From assembly GCA_000231825.2 (NCBI GenBank), contig JH720297.1:1341818-1374116 (forward strand): a stretch of 32,299 bases of DNA. The letters are read 5' to 3'. This stretch comes from Tetrahymena elliotti 4EA (Eukaryota > Ciliophora > Oligohymenophorea > Hymenostomatida > Tetrahymenidae). How positions within the stretch are numbered: the first letter of the stretch is position 1; each line of letters begins with the position of its first letter. The position numbers were made by a program, and so were the translations under genes. Positions 1 through 11,373 of this stretch are shown piece after piece. The notes under the pieces are model-generated. The model saw nothing but the letters and a program-made list of their open reading frames with translations, was not told the DNA's origin and did no database searches.

Positions 1-2506
1 ATGTGATTATTAATGTTAATTTTGAGAGTGTTTTTTGAAATGATCTAATTCATTTTTTAAATTTGTAATCAATTATTTTTATTATTAACGAATGTATTCT
101 GATTTTTCAAATGATTACATCAATTTTTTATAATCTTCTTCAAGTGCATTTGATTTTTCTATTTAATTTGCCATTTTCTTCATTTTTCTGTTAAGTTTTT
201 CTATTTCTTCTTACATCTCATTATTTCTCAGTCTCTCTTTTATTATTAGTTGTTTATCTGACTCTTATTATTTTTTTAACTGCATAATTTTTTTATTTAA
301 CACTTGCACTTCATTATGATTACTTATTACTTGGTCTATATTTTTTTAGCTTTTATTAATGCTGCTACTACTGTTTCTTTTAGAAGCACTGTGAGTTGGG
401 TTTTATAAACTCATCTAGCTTCCATTACTTACTATATTTTTTAATGAATTATTACGGTTTACTGAATTATTTTTGCTCAATGACCTTTTAATAGAATTCT
501 TAGAGTTGTTGAGCATTGATTCAGCTTCTTATATTTTTTTTTCAAGCTAAAATTTATTTGACCTACCTTTAGAATGATCTGTTTTACTTACATTCTTGGT
601 ACTATTAGGTAATTAAGAAGCTGATGAAGAATGTTATCTTCTCAGTGGTTTAGGTTTATTATCATGTTACCCTTCGCTTGTTTCAGTGTTAAATCTAGAA
701 GAGTTATATTCAACTGATGGGTCTTTTTTCTTTTATTTATTCTTATACTTCCTTTTCATAGGAGTGTCTTCATCAACTTCTCCATCTTAATCATCATTAT
801 CTACTTCACTGTTGTTACCATGACTCTTAAGCTTTTCCTATTTACTTTTCTTGACTGCTTTTTGTGATTTTTTGTAACTTTCATTGGAGCAATTCAAGTC
901 CTAAGATTCTTCCTAACGGTTACTGCTACTAACCCTTACTGTCTTTTTGCTGTTTTTATTATGGATTTCATCAGTCTAACTTTGATTTGAGTTATTATAT
1001 GTATTGAATGTATGGAACATATTATTTTTATTTTATTGATCACTTTTTTCTCTATAATCATAATCATCTTCCATAGTTGTTTCATGACGTTCATAAGTAG
1101 GTAGTTTATTTTTTGAAAAACTATGCTCTATCAAATCTCTTTAGCCATTCTACTTTTCTCCTAAATCATTTTCCTAATTTATTCAAATATTCTTTTTACA
1201 AAATATTTCAATTTGAAAAATCAAAATTAAACAATTTTTATCATGAAAAATCTGAAAAATAAAATTAAAAGAAGAATTTAATCCCTAAAAATATATTATG
1301 TTTAATATGAAAAATCTTTAATCTTCTAAATAAAGAATATTTTATTAAACAATTAATTGTTCTACTAAAATACTAGAAATAGAAAATTTGTATATTTAAA
1401 TCAATTAATTATATTCTTTTCGTTTAACAACAAAACCTTTTAATTTTGTTTATAAATCTTAATTAAAGTAAAATAAAATTAATCCATACTTTTATCATTT
1501 CATTTCTAGTATGTTCAAAATATCTGAAAGATTTTTTATATTTTCTTATCTTGAATTCATAAAATTTGTATTTAATTGTAATATTACATTTAATACTCAA
1601 TTTTAATATTTTATAATTAAATATTTTAATTGAAAGAATACTGTGGTTTTTTAAATCTAAAGATTTATCAAGTTATCAATTATTATTAAAAAATTTTCTT
1701 TTAAAAAAAATATCCTCAATCAAATCAATCAAATTGAAAGGCATAAAAAAAGAGGAATTACATTACTGGTTATTTGTATAAAAATTTATATTTAAAAATA
1801 AAATTATTTACTTGACAGAAATATGAATTCTCTTTGTCTTCGAATTGAGGGTTATTGATGCAAGTTATTTTCTTTTCTAAATTCATAATTTTGTTTTAAA
1901 GTTCTTATAAGTCTTGACTCATTCTAATATTTTTTGATATTTCTTAGTTATTAGAGCTAAATTATTTAGTATTGTAAGAATTCTTTTCATTATTAATTTG
2001 ACTCATATCTTAATATAGTTAGTAGTTATTTTTATTTCTAATTTCTACATTATTTTAAACTGCTTAGTGACTATTGTATTATTTATAAAGGATACTCTAT
2101 TCATCTTTAATTGGTGTTTAGCTATTAGATCTTTGATGATTTTGCCTTGAAATATTTAATGAAGACTCTAAAGGAGTTAATGGCAAAGGATCTCTTTAAT
2201 TATTCAAAGAACTATTCAAATGAATACTTGAAGATTGAGACTTAACTTATCTTTCCTATTGATTCTACATCTAATTTACCATCAATCGAGAAATTTGTTA
2301 ATATTTTTGCTGATTATCAAGTTAATTTGCTTATTTCATTCCACTATTGGAAAGCGAACTCTCCTTAAGACCTTCTAATTCTTTATCTAGTAAAGAATGT
2401 AAAAAATTTAATTTTTCCGATGTTAAACTTTAGTCCATATTTTAAAATTCTAATCTGTTTTCGATGATAACCTCTCTTAATTTATCAAAATGCTTTTCAA
2501 AAAATT
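1..2506 (-). CDS. Ser/Asn/Gln-rich coiled-coil protein, partial
   Basis: Function not recognised. Two open blocks on the minus strand read as one gene: 2506-1812 and 1173-1, joined by a GT-AG intron (1811-1174, 638 nt) whose phases match (0/0). Neither block has its own natural end: the first has no sensible stop after its GTAAAT donor, and the second has an in-frame TGA just upstream of its TTAG acceptor and no early ATG. The upstream block also starts at an acceptor (TTAATAG, ending 2507), so at least one 5' exon is missing from my model; the first in-frame Met in view is at 2438. The 3' end runs off the window. The protein (about 620 residues visible) begins with a charged helical stretch (FFEKHFDKLREVIIENRLE), continues as low-complexity S/N/Q sequence with KRK-type basic runs, and ends in a Lys/Glu/Gln coiled coil. 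A structural or scaffold role would be a guess. The alternative is two separate genes. Confidence 0.55.
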
Positions 2507-3325
2507 CTATTAAGATTCAAATAAATTAATAATTTTCTTTTAAATTTGCAAAATTATAGCAGACCACAAATTGATTTGATTGATAATATTAATATTTAAA
2601 ATCTTTCAAATTTGAAATATATGGAAATCTTTCTTTAAAAGTTAATTCATATTAAATATAATCAGCTGCATTAACTTAAATGTATACATTGCAACTAATT
2701 ATTTTTAATTTTAAAGTCTTGTTATTAACAAAGGATACAATATTTAATAGAAAAGAGTGAAAATTAAAATTAAATCCTTTACATGCTATGTTTATTTTAA
2801 ATTTATAATATCCTATTAATCTGTTTCATTATTTTTTACTAATACATTAAAAATGTAATTAGAATTTATAAATGTTTTGCTAAATTTATTTTAAAATAAA
2901 TTAAATATTAATTTTTAAAATTTCCAACTTTAATTTTTAATTTTCTGATTGAATAATTTCCTTATCAAAAATAAAAATCTACTTACTAAAATTTAATATT
3001 TTATTTACTATTCTAATTAGCTATAATATATTTTTAGAATGAAAAAATGAATTATTTAAGATTATCACATTTTTTTAGAATTTTATGAATCTAAATTTGA
3101 AGTTTAATTGAAAATAATTTTATTTAATAAACATTTTAAAATAATTTAATGAACATTTTAGTTAAAAGTAATTAAATTAATTTAAATTATAAACATTTAT
3201 ATTGGTAAGCAATAACTATCAAATTTTTAATCAAATCTTTGGTTTTTATTAATTTATTAGACAAAAATTAATTATAAATAGTTTTGTTATTTAGTTAATT
3301 TCATATCAGAAACTCATCATAATTA
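2507..3325. other. Spacer between divergent genes
   Basis: Very AT-rich spacer between the left-edge gene (minus) and the kanadaptin-like gene (plus). It must hold the promoters of both and probably one or more short 5' exons of the minus gene, since that gene's first visible exon starts at an acceptor. Several short ATG-led frames on the minus strand around 2640-2700 could be that exon, but none joins in phase convincingly. Confidence 0.5.
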
Positions 3326-5523
3326 ATGGCTAATTAGGTTCATAGTTTTAGCGTAGGGGAAGATTATACAGTACCTCAATGGAGTGCAAAGTCTCCTTAT
3401 AAATACTTGTAAGATTTTTTATTGTTTAAATTTTTGTATTTCTTATTCATTTATTTTAAAAAATTTAGTTTTGAAGTAATTAAGAATGGAGTGCCAATTG
3501 AAGAAAAAGATATTTCCTATAAACCATTTTTGCTTTTGGGAAAATATTCAGATTTATGCGATTTAGTTTTAGAGCATCCAACCATATCAAGGAAGCATGC
3601 CATCATACAACATAAAGCTAATGGTGATGTTTTTGTCTATGATTTGGGTAGCTTACATGGAACATATGTGAATAACAAGAAATTGCCTAGCAGGATTTAT
3701 CACAAATTAAATCCTTTTGATTCTATTAGATTTGCTAGGTCTACAAGAATATATATTTTAAGATGCATTCAATTAGAGGATTAAGAATAGGAAGAAGATA
3801 CATAATAATAAGAAAGCAAAGCTGCTAAAGAGGAATTAAAACCAGAAGATGGGACAAAAGAGTTAATGAAAGATGAAAGAGTTAGAACTCCAAAAGAGCT
3901 TAAAGAGTTTTATTTAAATTTAAGAGATAATGATCCTTATTATAAATAATAGAATAAAAAGCATAAGCTGACAGGTAATGTTAAAATTTTTGAATTGATG
4001 ATGTTAAAATTAATTCTTTTATTTAAATAGGTGGACCATCTGATGAAAATAAAAATGATGGTGATAATGATAATGGCATTACTTGGGGTATTGGAGATGA
4101 ATAAGAAGTATATGATTACTAAGATGAAAGTTAGATTGCGTTAATACCTGATTTGCTAAAAAGATTACCAAATTTAAATGAGAAACAAATAGAAAAAATA
4201 GAAAAATATGAAGAAAGATTAACAAAATATAGAAATGCAGAGTAGGAATTAGAAGAGTTAGTAGTTAAAGAAAGGAAGGAATATGGTTTAGAAGAAAAAC
4301 TGAAAGTTAAAAAGGAAAAATTGTAGGCTAAAATGATTGAGTTGCAACAAACTCTAGATGTAGCAGAAGCAAATGTCAGACTTTCATTGTTTAATGAGGC
4401 TGAAGACACTGATGAATAAAGTAATTCATATTTAATTATTAATTAAAATAAGTTAATATTAATATTTATTTATTTATTAGAAAAAAAAAGGACATTTTCA
4501 AAATTTGAGTAAAGCAGAATGTTTGATGATGAAGATGATGATTTCTATGATAGAACAAAGGCTACTAAAAAAGTTTAAATTGATCATGATGAAAGAAAGA
4601 AATTAATTATGAGTAAAATTGAAAACACAACTGAAAATTTCTGGGGTTTGAAGAAAAAATTAGAAAAATTAATCACTGAGAGATATGAATATAACAAATA
4701 AGTCTTGGATTTAAACAGTGATACTATTAAAAAGAAAGACTAGCAATCAAATTAAGATGCTGAAGAGGAAGAAGATGAATTAGAAGCTTATATGAACAAG
4801 ACCAATGAAACTTTGTTAAAGGAAAACAGAGAAAAGCTTTTTTCTAAAATTAGAGAGTTGAACAATGAAATTGATTTGTAAGATAATTCATTTTATTTTA
4901 AGAAATTTTTGAATATTTTAAATGAATATTTATTTTATTTAAAAATTAGAATATCTGACATGTTGAAGTATATAAAGCCAGATACTGAAATAGATTATGA
5001 ATAATTTGAAAAGGGATTAGAAAAGTAAGTTTTTGGAAATCACAATGACGATGATGAAGAAGAAGATGATGGATTAGTTAAAAAGAATTCAATTATAAAG
5101 GACGAAAAAAAATAGAGATAACAAGATAAAGTTGGATAGGAATTAGCAAAATTGAGAGAACTTAAGTAAAAAAAATTAGAATAGTAGAAGATCTTGGAAG
5201 GAGAAAACAAAGAAGCCAGTGAAGAAGATGTTATCAAAGCATATGAACAAAAGCTTAAGCAATAGACATAATTTGAAAAAAGCGAAGAAATGGAAGAGTT
5301 ATAAAAATATAATGAAGAATATGGAGCAGATGGGGAAGATGCTCCTACTTTAGTGGGTACAAATAAAAATAAAAAAGTTTATCAAGTACCTTAAAAGCCT
5401 CAAAGCAGAAACTAAAAAGCATCTAAAGATCAAGAAGCTTGTGTAGATTTAACATATATGCAAACCATGGAAGAATATAATGAAATTTATAATGAAGAAA
5501 TGTCTAAAAAGTATGGTTATTGA
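3326..5523 (+). CDS. SLC4A1AP: Kanadaptin-like FHA-domain protein
   Basis: Five exons: 3326-3408, 3469-3974, 4031-4420, 4481-4877, 4950-5523, giving 649 aa ending at TGA. The introns are 60, 56, 60 and 72 nt, all GT-AG, and every phase closes. The N-terminus carries the kanadaptin-type block PQWSAKSPYKY followed by an FHA domain at about residues 48-115, with the phosphothreonine-binding features in place: LLLGKYSD, then SRKHA, then LGSLHGTYVN. The rest is charged and coiled-coil rich and contains the family's DDDFYDRT signature near the start of exon 4. Human kanadaptin is somewhat longer (about 800 aa). Family members are nuclear FHA proteins linked to spliceosomal preparations, and the human one was first described as an anion-exchanger adaptor. 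The role here is inferred from family only. The start is the first ATG and gives MANQ just before the conserved block. Standard-code reading would stop at many TAA/TAG Gln codons. Confidence 0.9.
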
Positions 5524-5751
5524 TAAACCAGTCAGTCAAATAATATTTAGTTAAAAATTATTTTATTTATTGAATGTGAATTAAAATTAAAATCTAAAGG
5601 TAAAAGTGACATATTATTTGTGAGCTTTTATTAACTTGAATCAGTTCAAAATTTTATTAATTAAGACTAGAAGAGAGTATGAAATTAATATTGACAATAG
5701 TTCATTTCTTATAAAATTTAATCAGTAAAAAATTGACCAAAAATAAAATTA

Positions 5752-6131
5752 TCAAGTGTCTATCAGATTAATTTATAAATTTGTTATCTCATAATTATTT
5801 TGGAGTGTTATTTGTCTACTGTAAATTAATGGCATGAACTCCTCTACATCAGTTTCTCTCTTTTGCAATTTACTCTGAATAGAAAATTGTTTTATTAATT
5901 CGAAAAATTCATTAACTAAATTATTCAATTTAGTCTATTAAAACAAAGTGACACTGATTGTCTTAAATTATTTGCTTTTTTCTCAAGCAAAATACATACC
6001 TTTCTTACTATTTTTCTATTGAGATTCATTTTAATTTTTGAAAATATCAGAAATTTAAATTTTAAAATTTATTTGATAAACTAAATTTTCAAATAGACTT
6101 CACTAAGTTTAGGATGCCTAAATTTATCTTT
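5752..6131 (-). CDS. Small gene, 5' end unresolved
   Basis: Not recognised. The best-supported part is a 3' exon at 5934-5752 reading TKLNNLVNEFFELIKQF and onward to a TGA. It is joined to an upstream exon ending at 6000 by a 65-nt intron (GTATGT donor, TTTTAATAG acceptor, phase 0 on both sides). The upstream exon is open back to a T-rich acceptor at 6132 and reads KDKFRHPKLSEVYLKIQ near its start; an in-frame ATG at 6029 would give a minimal 70-aa protein. I could not connect 6131 to a first exon. A 47-nt intron with a GTAAGA donor at 6008 and acceptor at 5962 is also in phase. The sequence looks helical and charged. It converges on the kanadaptin-like gene with about 230 nt between stops. 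Confidence 0.4.
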
Positions 6132-7150
6132 CTAAAAAAAGCATCAAATTTAATATCAAAAGATATTTGAGACGTTAATGATTATATTCACTTTTCAAAT
6201 ATTTCTTATTTTTCAACTACCATTTCAAACTCTTATTTTTTATTTTAAAATTATCAATTAAATATATTCAATGCAAAACATTTTCTCTTCATTGACTTAT
6301 TTCAATTCATCTTAGTTCATTTATTTAAAATATTTTTCTCTTTTTTTCACACATAAAAATTTAACATAAAATGCATATTCTTAAAAAAAATATACTGAAG
6401 AAGTACTGCTTTTGTGTAATTTGTTTGGCTTTCAAATATAAAAATTAAAATGTGCTTTTGCTATTAATTCTTTACGTTGTTTCATTTCTTAAATCTCTTT
6501 TTTTTCATTTTTTATCAAGCTATATATTTAATGAATTTATTCATTCTCTTCTATTTGGTTTTAACAGAGTGTTATTTAACTAACTTATTGCAGGTATTTT
6601 AATATTTTGAGTTTTATTGCTATTACTTATAAATATTTAAAATATGAGAAAGAAAATTATTTTATGAAAAAATCTTTTTTTGCTAACTTATTTTTGATTT
6701 TTGTACTTTATTTTTAACTTGAAAGTGCTTGTTTGTTTGTTTGGCTGGCTAGCTAAGTAAATGAATTTGATTTTAAATTAATTTGAATAGCTATTTTAGT
6801 TAATAATTGGACTCTGACTTTGAGCGAACAAAAATCAATAGAGAGTAATAAGATAAAAATAAACAAATAAATTGTTTGCTTTGATTTATTTAGCATAGAT
6901 TTGAAACAAAAATTGATAGTGACATAGATATATATTATGATTGAAACAAAGATTATTTTGATAAAATATGAATATATTTGTTAAGAGAGACAAGTAGTAT
7001 ATTCAGGATAGAGATAAAACGCGAAAATATCTGTATTGAAAAAGATAAATTAAAAAATATAAAAAAATAAATTAATAAAAAACAAAAAATTAATTAAGAT
7101 TCTTTATTAAAAGAAAAACTAAATAATATAATTACTTACAGGAATTAAGA
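6132..7150. other. Spacer upstream of RanBP1
   Basis: AT-rich. It contains a short open stretch on the minus strand near 6310-6200 (starting MNQDELKQVNEEKMFCIEY) that could be a first exon of the small gene to the left, but no donor joins it in phase. A (GTTT)n run with GGCTGGCTAGC lies at 6731-6750. The last bases before the RanBP1 ATG (ACTTACAG then GAATTAAGA) look like a splice acceptor, so RanBP1 may have a 5'-UTR intron in this spacer. Confidence 0.4.
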
Positions 7151-7690
7151 ATGGCTGACAATAAGGATTACACTGAAGAAGTTGTTGATGATAACTACGA
7201 CCCCGAAGCCGAAGTTACTGGTGACTTCAAGCCTGTTTAGGAATTAAAGGATGTTGCAATTGTTACTGGTGAAGAAGAAGAGGAAGTTATTGATAAGTTC
7301 AGAACTAAATTATATAGATGGAGAGACGAATAATTCAAGGAAAGAGGTGCTGGTGATTTGAAATTCCTCAAGCACAAATAAACCTCTAAAATTAGAATCT
7401 TGATGAGACAAGATAAGACCCATAAAATTGTTGCTAACTTCAACGTTTCTCACAAGGACCCTCTTTGCAAACTCCTCCCCTTAAAAACCAACGACAAGTC
7501 TTGGATTTGGAGTTGCTACGATTACTCTGACAACGAACTTCTTTTGGAAAAGCTCTGTGGTCGTTTCGTCTCTGCTGAAGAATTCAACAGATTCTAAAAG
7601 GTCTTCGAAGAATCTAGAGCTCACAATGCCTCTCTTTCATCTGAAAAGAAGGAAGAAGAACCCAAGAAGGAAGAAGCTAAGTCTGAATGA
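7151..7690 (+). CDS. RANBP1: Ran-binding protein 1 (RanBP1)
   Basis: 179 aa, single coding exon, TGA stop. RanBP1 binds Ran-GTP in the cytoplasm and, with RanGAP, helps release and hydrolyse Ran-GTP after nuclear export. An acidic N-terminal arm (about 1-48, including EEEEE) precedes a RanBD1 domain at about 49-162. The family landmarks are KERGAGDLKFLKHK, the IRILMRQDKTHKIVANF strand pair, and the WIWSCYDYSD block that matches the WVWN...DFAD core of animal RanBP1. The segment before KERG is several residues shorter than in animals. A Lys/Glu-rich tail closes the protein. The start is the only ATG before the acidic arm, and its context (AAGAATGGC) is good. Codon use differs sharply from the neighbours: many C-ending codons (AAC, TTC, CTC, GTC, CCC), as expected of a highly expressed ciliate gene. 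Confidence 0.97.
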
Positions 7691-8854
7691 AAAAACCTTA
7701 TTTCTTGATTAAACATATAAATAATATTATACTCTATTCTTATTCACAAAATTATCATAATAAAAAGCTTAATCTATTCTTTTTAATTGTACATCTTTTA
7801 ATTATAAATGCTTTGTGTTTGCATTAAAATATAATTTTTTAGCCTTCAACTCACTCAACTTCTCCTTTTAACATTTTAAGATCCATATTCTATCTAAATT
7901 TAATTTTCAAATGCAATATTTCTAATCCAAGAAAGATCAACACTCAGTATGAAATTTATCTAAAATCGTTTACAGATAGCTACATTTAATTTAAATATTT
8001 CAATATATTTCATGCTGTTTGTTATACATTGAGTAGAAATAATGCCAAAAAATTAGAAATTTCTTATAAATATTCTTTTTTTACTCATTCATTTAATAAA
8101 TCTTCTCAATAGAACAAATAGAAGATGTATGAATGTTATTAGCTTTTTAATTTGATTTTATGATCAAAATATAAACAATTCTTAATAAACAAAAGCGAAC
8201 TAAAAAATTTTCCGCGTAATTTTTTTGTCTGCCAAATTAATAATTAATCAGCTAATTTATTGAAATTAATTAAAGGTAAATTATTTGAACTTTCTTTATA
8301 CCTTCTTTTCAATAATCAAATTATTAATTTCAAAAAAGTTTTTTTTTTTCTTCTAAGTCTGCCAAAAGTTTCTCTTTCTTTTTTCAATGAGATAGCATCA
8401 TGAAATTGCTCTTTGTTCTATATAATTATTGTTGATTTTATATTTTATTCCTATTTATATTATTCTATTTAAATGTAAAAGCAGTTTAGATTCAAATATC
8501 ATGCTATTTAAATATTTAATCCATTTTTATATATTCTACAGATTCTATTTTTCAAATTTTGTTTAAAAACTTTTTTTAAAGAGGAATCACTCATTATTTA
8601 CTTTTTAATGAGAAGAAGAAAAATTTATTTTATTGAAGAGCCCTCCCTGCTTGCTATTTATTTAAAATGTTTATTAAAATTTTTAATTGCCTTATAAAAA
8701 GTAAATTGAAATCAATAATTTTTTTTTTGTAAAAATGATTGATAAGATTTTGAAGAGTTATGAGACGAGCTTTTATTCAATTAAAAAAGTAAATTTTTTA
8801 TAAATTGTAATAATAAATTTAATTCAACTTAATTTGTAAATTTATTTAGCTAAA
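7691..8854. other. Spacer with hairpin and leader ATG
   Basis: No gene seen. It is AT-rich apart from a small GC-rich patch at about 8638-8654 (GCCCTCCCTGCTTGC core). A perfect 7-bp inverted repeat lies just upstream: CTCATTA at 8590-8596 and TAATGAG at 8606-8612. Near the right end, an ATG at 8735 opens 18 codons followed by a canonical-looking 61-nt intron (8789-8849, GTAAAT to TTTAG). Splicing it out would throw the downstream gene out of frame; leaving it in keeps the frame. Confidence 0.5.
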
Positions 8855-11373
8855 ATGTAAGAATAAAACTCAGTTCTAACTTGTACTAACCTGTGTCAAA
8901 GTTTTTAAAGCTCATCTATTGATACAGTGAAATAGAAATAAATAAATAGTCTAATTTAAAATTAAATGGAGCTAGAATAAACCAACAATGAGCTTAAAAT
9001 TATAATTTAAAGATATAACTAAGATCTAGTTGAATACTTCAAAGAAAATTAGAATTTAATTTAATTAAATAAAGATTTAATGATGCATAATGAAGCACTT
9101 TAAATAGAATTATTTAAAAAGATAAGCTTAGATAAATCTACTTAAACAGATTTTGCAACAAGAAAAAAAGATGCAGAAACTTAAATGGAGTAGAGAGAAT
9201 CAATTTAAAAAAGTTTAAATTAATCTTGTTCAAACCAAAAAAGCCAAAAAACTGATAACTAGAATGAAAAAAGAAAGATTTAGAGAGAATGCTAAAGGTA
9301 TTCACCTAGCATGAGTTTTAGAGATGAATAAACATCTCCAAAAAACGTTGATTATGAGTATTTTGAAAATAAAAAACATCTTGAAAAAATGCTTCAGAAA
9401 TTAACTTAGAAAATTTAATTTTTATCAGACACAATAAATGAGACTGAGTCACAAAATTTTTAAAAATAATCAATATTATTGTGTCTTTAAGAAATTTAAT
9501 CAATTGCAAGCTACCTCAAAATATTAATTAATGATTAGATTGCTGAAATAAAAAAATTTGCTGATTAAGTAAACTGCTAAGTTTAAGAAATAATTGAAGA
9601 AGCTAATAGAATTTAAAAAATATCTTCATAAAGTAAAGATGAGAGTTTTAAGTTAATATCTTTTACTGAATTTACATAAAACACTAACACAAGCTATCAG
9701 TTTAGTAATGAAGAATTTAATTAGAATAAGAGCAGTGAGTTTTTAATTGATCCTAATTGCACTATTATTAACACATCTCGGAATACTGATAATGCTCTCT
9801 AAGATTCTGATATTTACAATTTTCAAGATGAACTTTTAAATTAAAACAAAGGATTTTAAAATAATTTAAATCAAATCAATTTTTAAGAAAAAAATTTAAA
9901 TGACAATTTTGAATGTAATAATCATTTTTCAGAATTCAGACAAAACTCAAAAAACAGAAATGGTAAAATTTTATTTTCATTTAAAATTTATTTAAAGAAA
10001 TAAAATAAAATTGTTTAGAAAAGAAGAAAGAAGACAATTAATGCAATCAAAAGCAAAACATTAAAAATCTTGTTTCAGATTAAAATGAATAAGAGAATCA
10101 CTAATCAAGATAAGATAAATAGGAGATAAAGGTGATAGAAAATGATAATAAATTGAAACTTAATTTATCATCTTTTAACAGTCAAAATAAGCTAAACTAA
10201 ACAGGATCTTTTTTGGAGGATAAAGATGATTAATTAAATGATAGCAATGATTAAATAAGTTAATACGAGAATCTTCTTGAAACTTTAGGTGATGAAGAGT
10301 TTGATTTAGAGGAAATTAGTAACAAATAGAATACTTTACACAAATAACATAAGAAGAAACCTGAGAACAAGTCTAAGGCTCAGCTATTAAATAAAATTTT
10401 AACATTCTCATTTGGAAATAATCCTGTATGCTTAAATAATAATTAATTTTAAATTCCAAAATAGGCTATTAAAGATTAATAAGAAAATGAAGACCATATT
10501 AAGCTAATAAAATAAGAAGAATTAAATGTTTAGATATAAAATAAATTGTAAAATATACAAAAATGCTATTTAGAATTTGTTAATAAACTATTAAGCTTAA
10601 TTGGTGATGAAAGAACTTAAATTACTATAGATAAATACTTTCAATCAGATGTTTTGCAATAAGAAGTGTTAGAAAAATCAACCCTAGAAAGCTAATCGAA
10701 AATATTATCAGTTTTTGAGAGATTGGCTTGTAATTATTTTATTTTTTCAGTATAATTCATTAACTTTTTTAATTTAGAATTTAAGCAAGATATAGATGCT
10801 GTCCATAGATCAACTTTGTCTTAAAGCTAATTTACTGGTGAATGCATCACAGAGAGTACACTTGAATAAATAGGATAATCTTTCTATGCAGACTAAATTC
10901 AAAAATAATTTATAACAAAAGTAAAAATGAATTTTAATCAAAGAATCGAGAACATCCGCAGAGTTAAATTTAACAGTTAGTTTGCAAATACTCTTTAATA
11001 TCAAAATAATTCTTTTATTTTATTTGTAAAAGTGGAAAGCATGAAAAAAATTTTGACAGACAAAAATAGTGAAATATGCAAGCAGTATGATCTGTATGGA
11101 ATAACTACAGCAGATATTATATATCTCAAAGTAAATTAAATCTCATAGATATTTATTTTGATTAATTTTTTTATTAAATAGTAATACATTTAAGAGTTAC
11201 AACATTTCATGAACTAAATGAACTAAAAATCTATTGAAAGTATTAAATCCTAATTTATTGAAAGATGCTTAAGTGACATTAATTAGCTAAAAATATCTAG
11301 TGAATTAAAGATTCTTAGTGAGTTTATAAAGTCTTCAATCATACTCATGATAACTATCAAATCTTACTTTTGA
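8855..11373 (+). CDS. Gln/Asn-rich coiled-coil protein, LC8 motif
   Basis: Not assignable to a family. Model: 8855-9962, 10019-11130, 11182-11373, giving 803 aa ending at TGA. The 56-nt first intron is phase 1. The second (51 nt, phase 0) is a multiple of three with no in-frame TGA, so it could instead be coding. I chose the ATG at 8855 (AAAATG context); an in-frame ATG at 8735 would add 40 residues only if the intron-like 8789-8849 is retained. Residues 1-130 are coiled-coil-like. Residues 94-99 read KSTQTD, an exact match to the classical K-x-T-Q-T docking motif for dynein light chain LC8. The middle is N/Q/S-rich, and about 490-740 has more helical, hydrophobic character. LC8 clients are usually elongated dimers in motor, centriolar or nuclear-pore assemblies; any such role here is inference from the motif. 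Confidence 0.75.

Noticed and set aside
4131..5237. Minus-strand Ser-rich frames under the kanadaptin-like gene
   Set aside because: They are antisense shadows of Glu/Lys-rich coding sequence on the plus strand.
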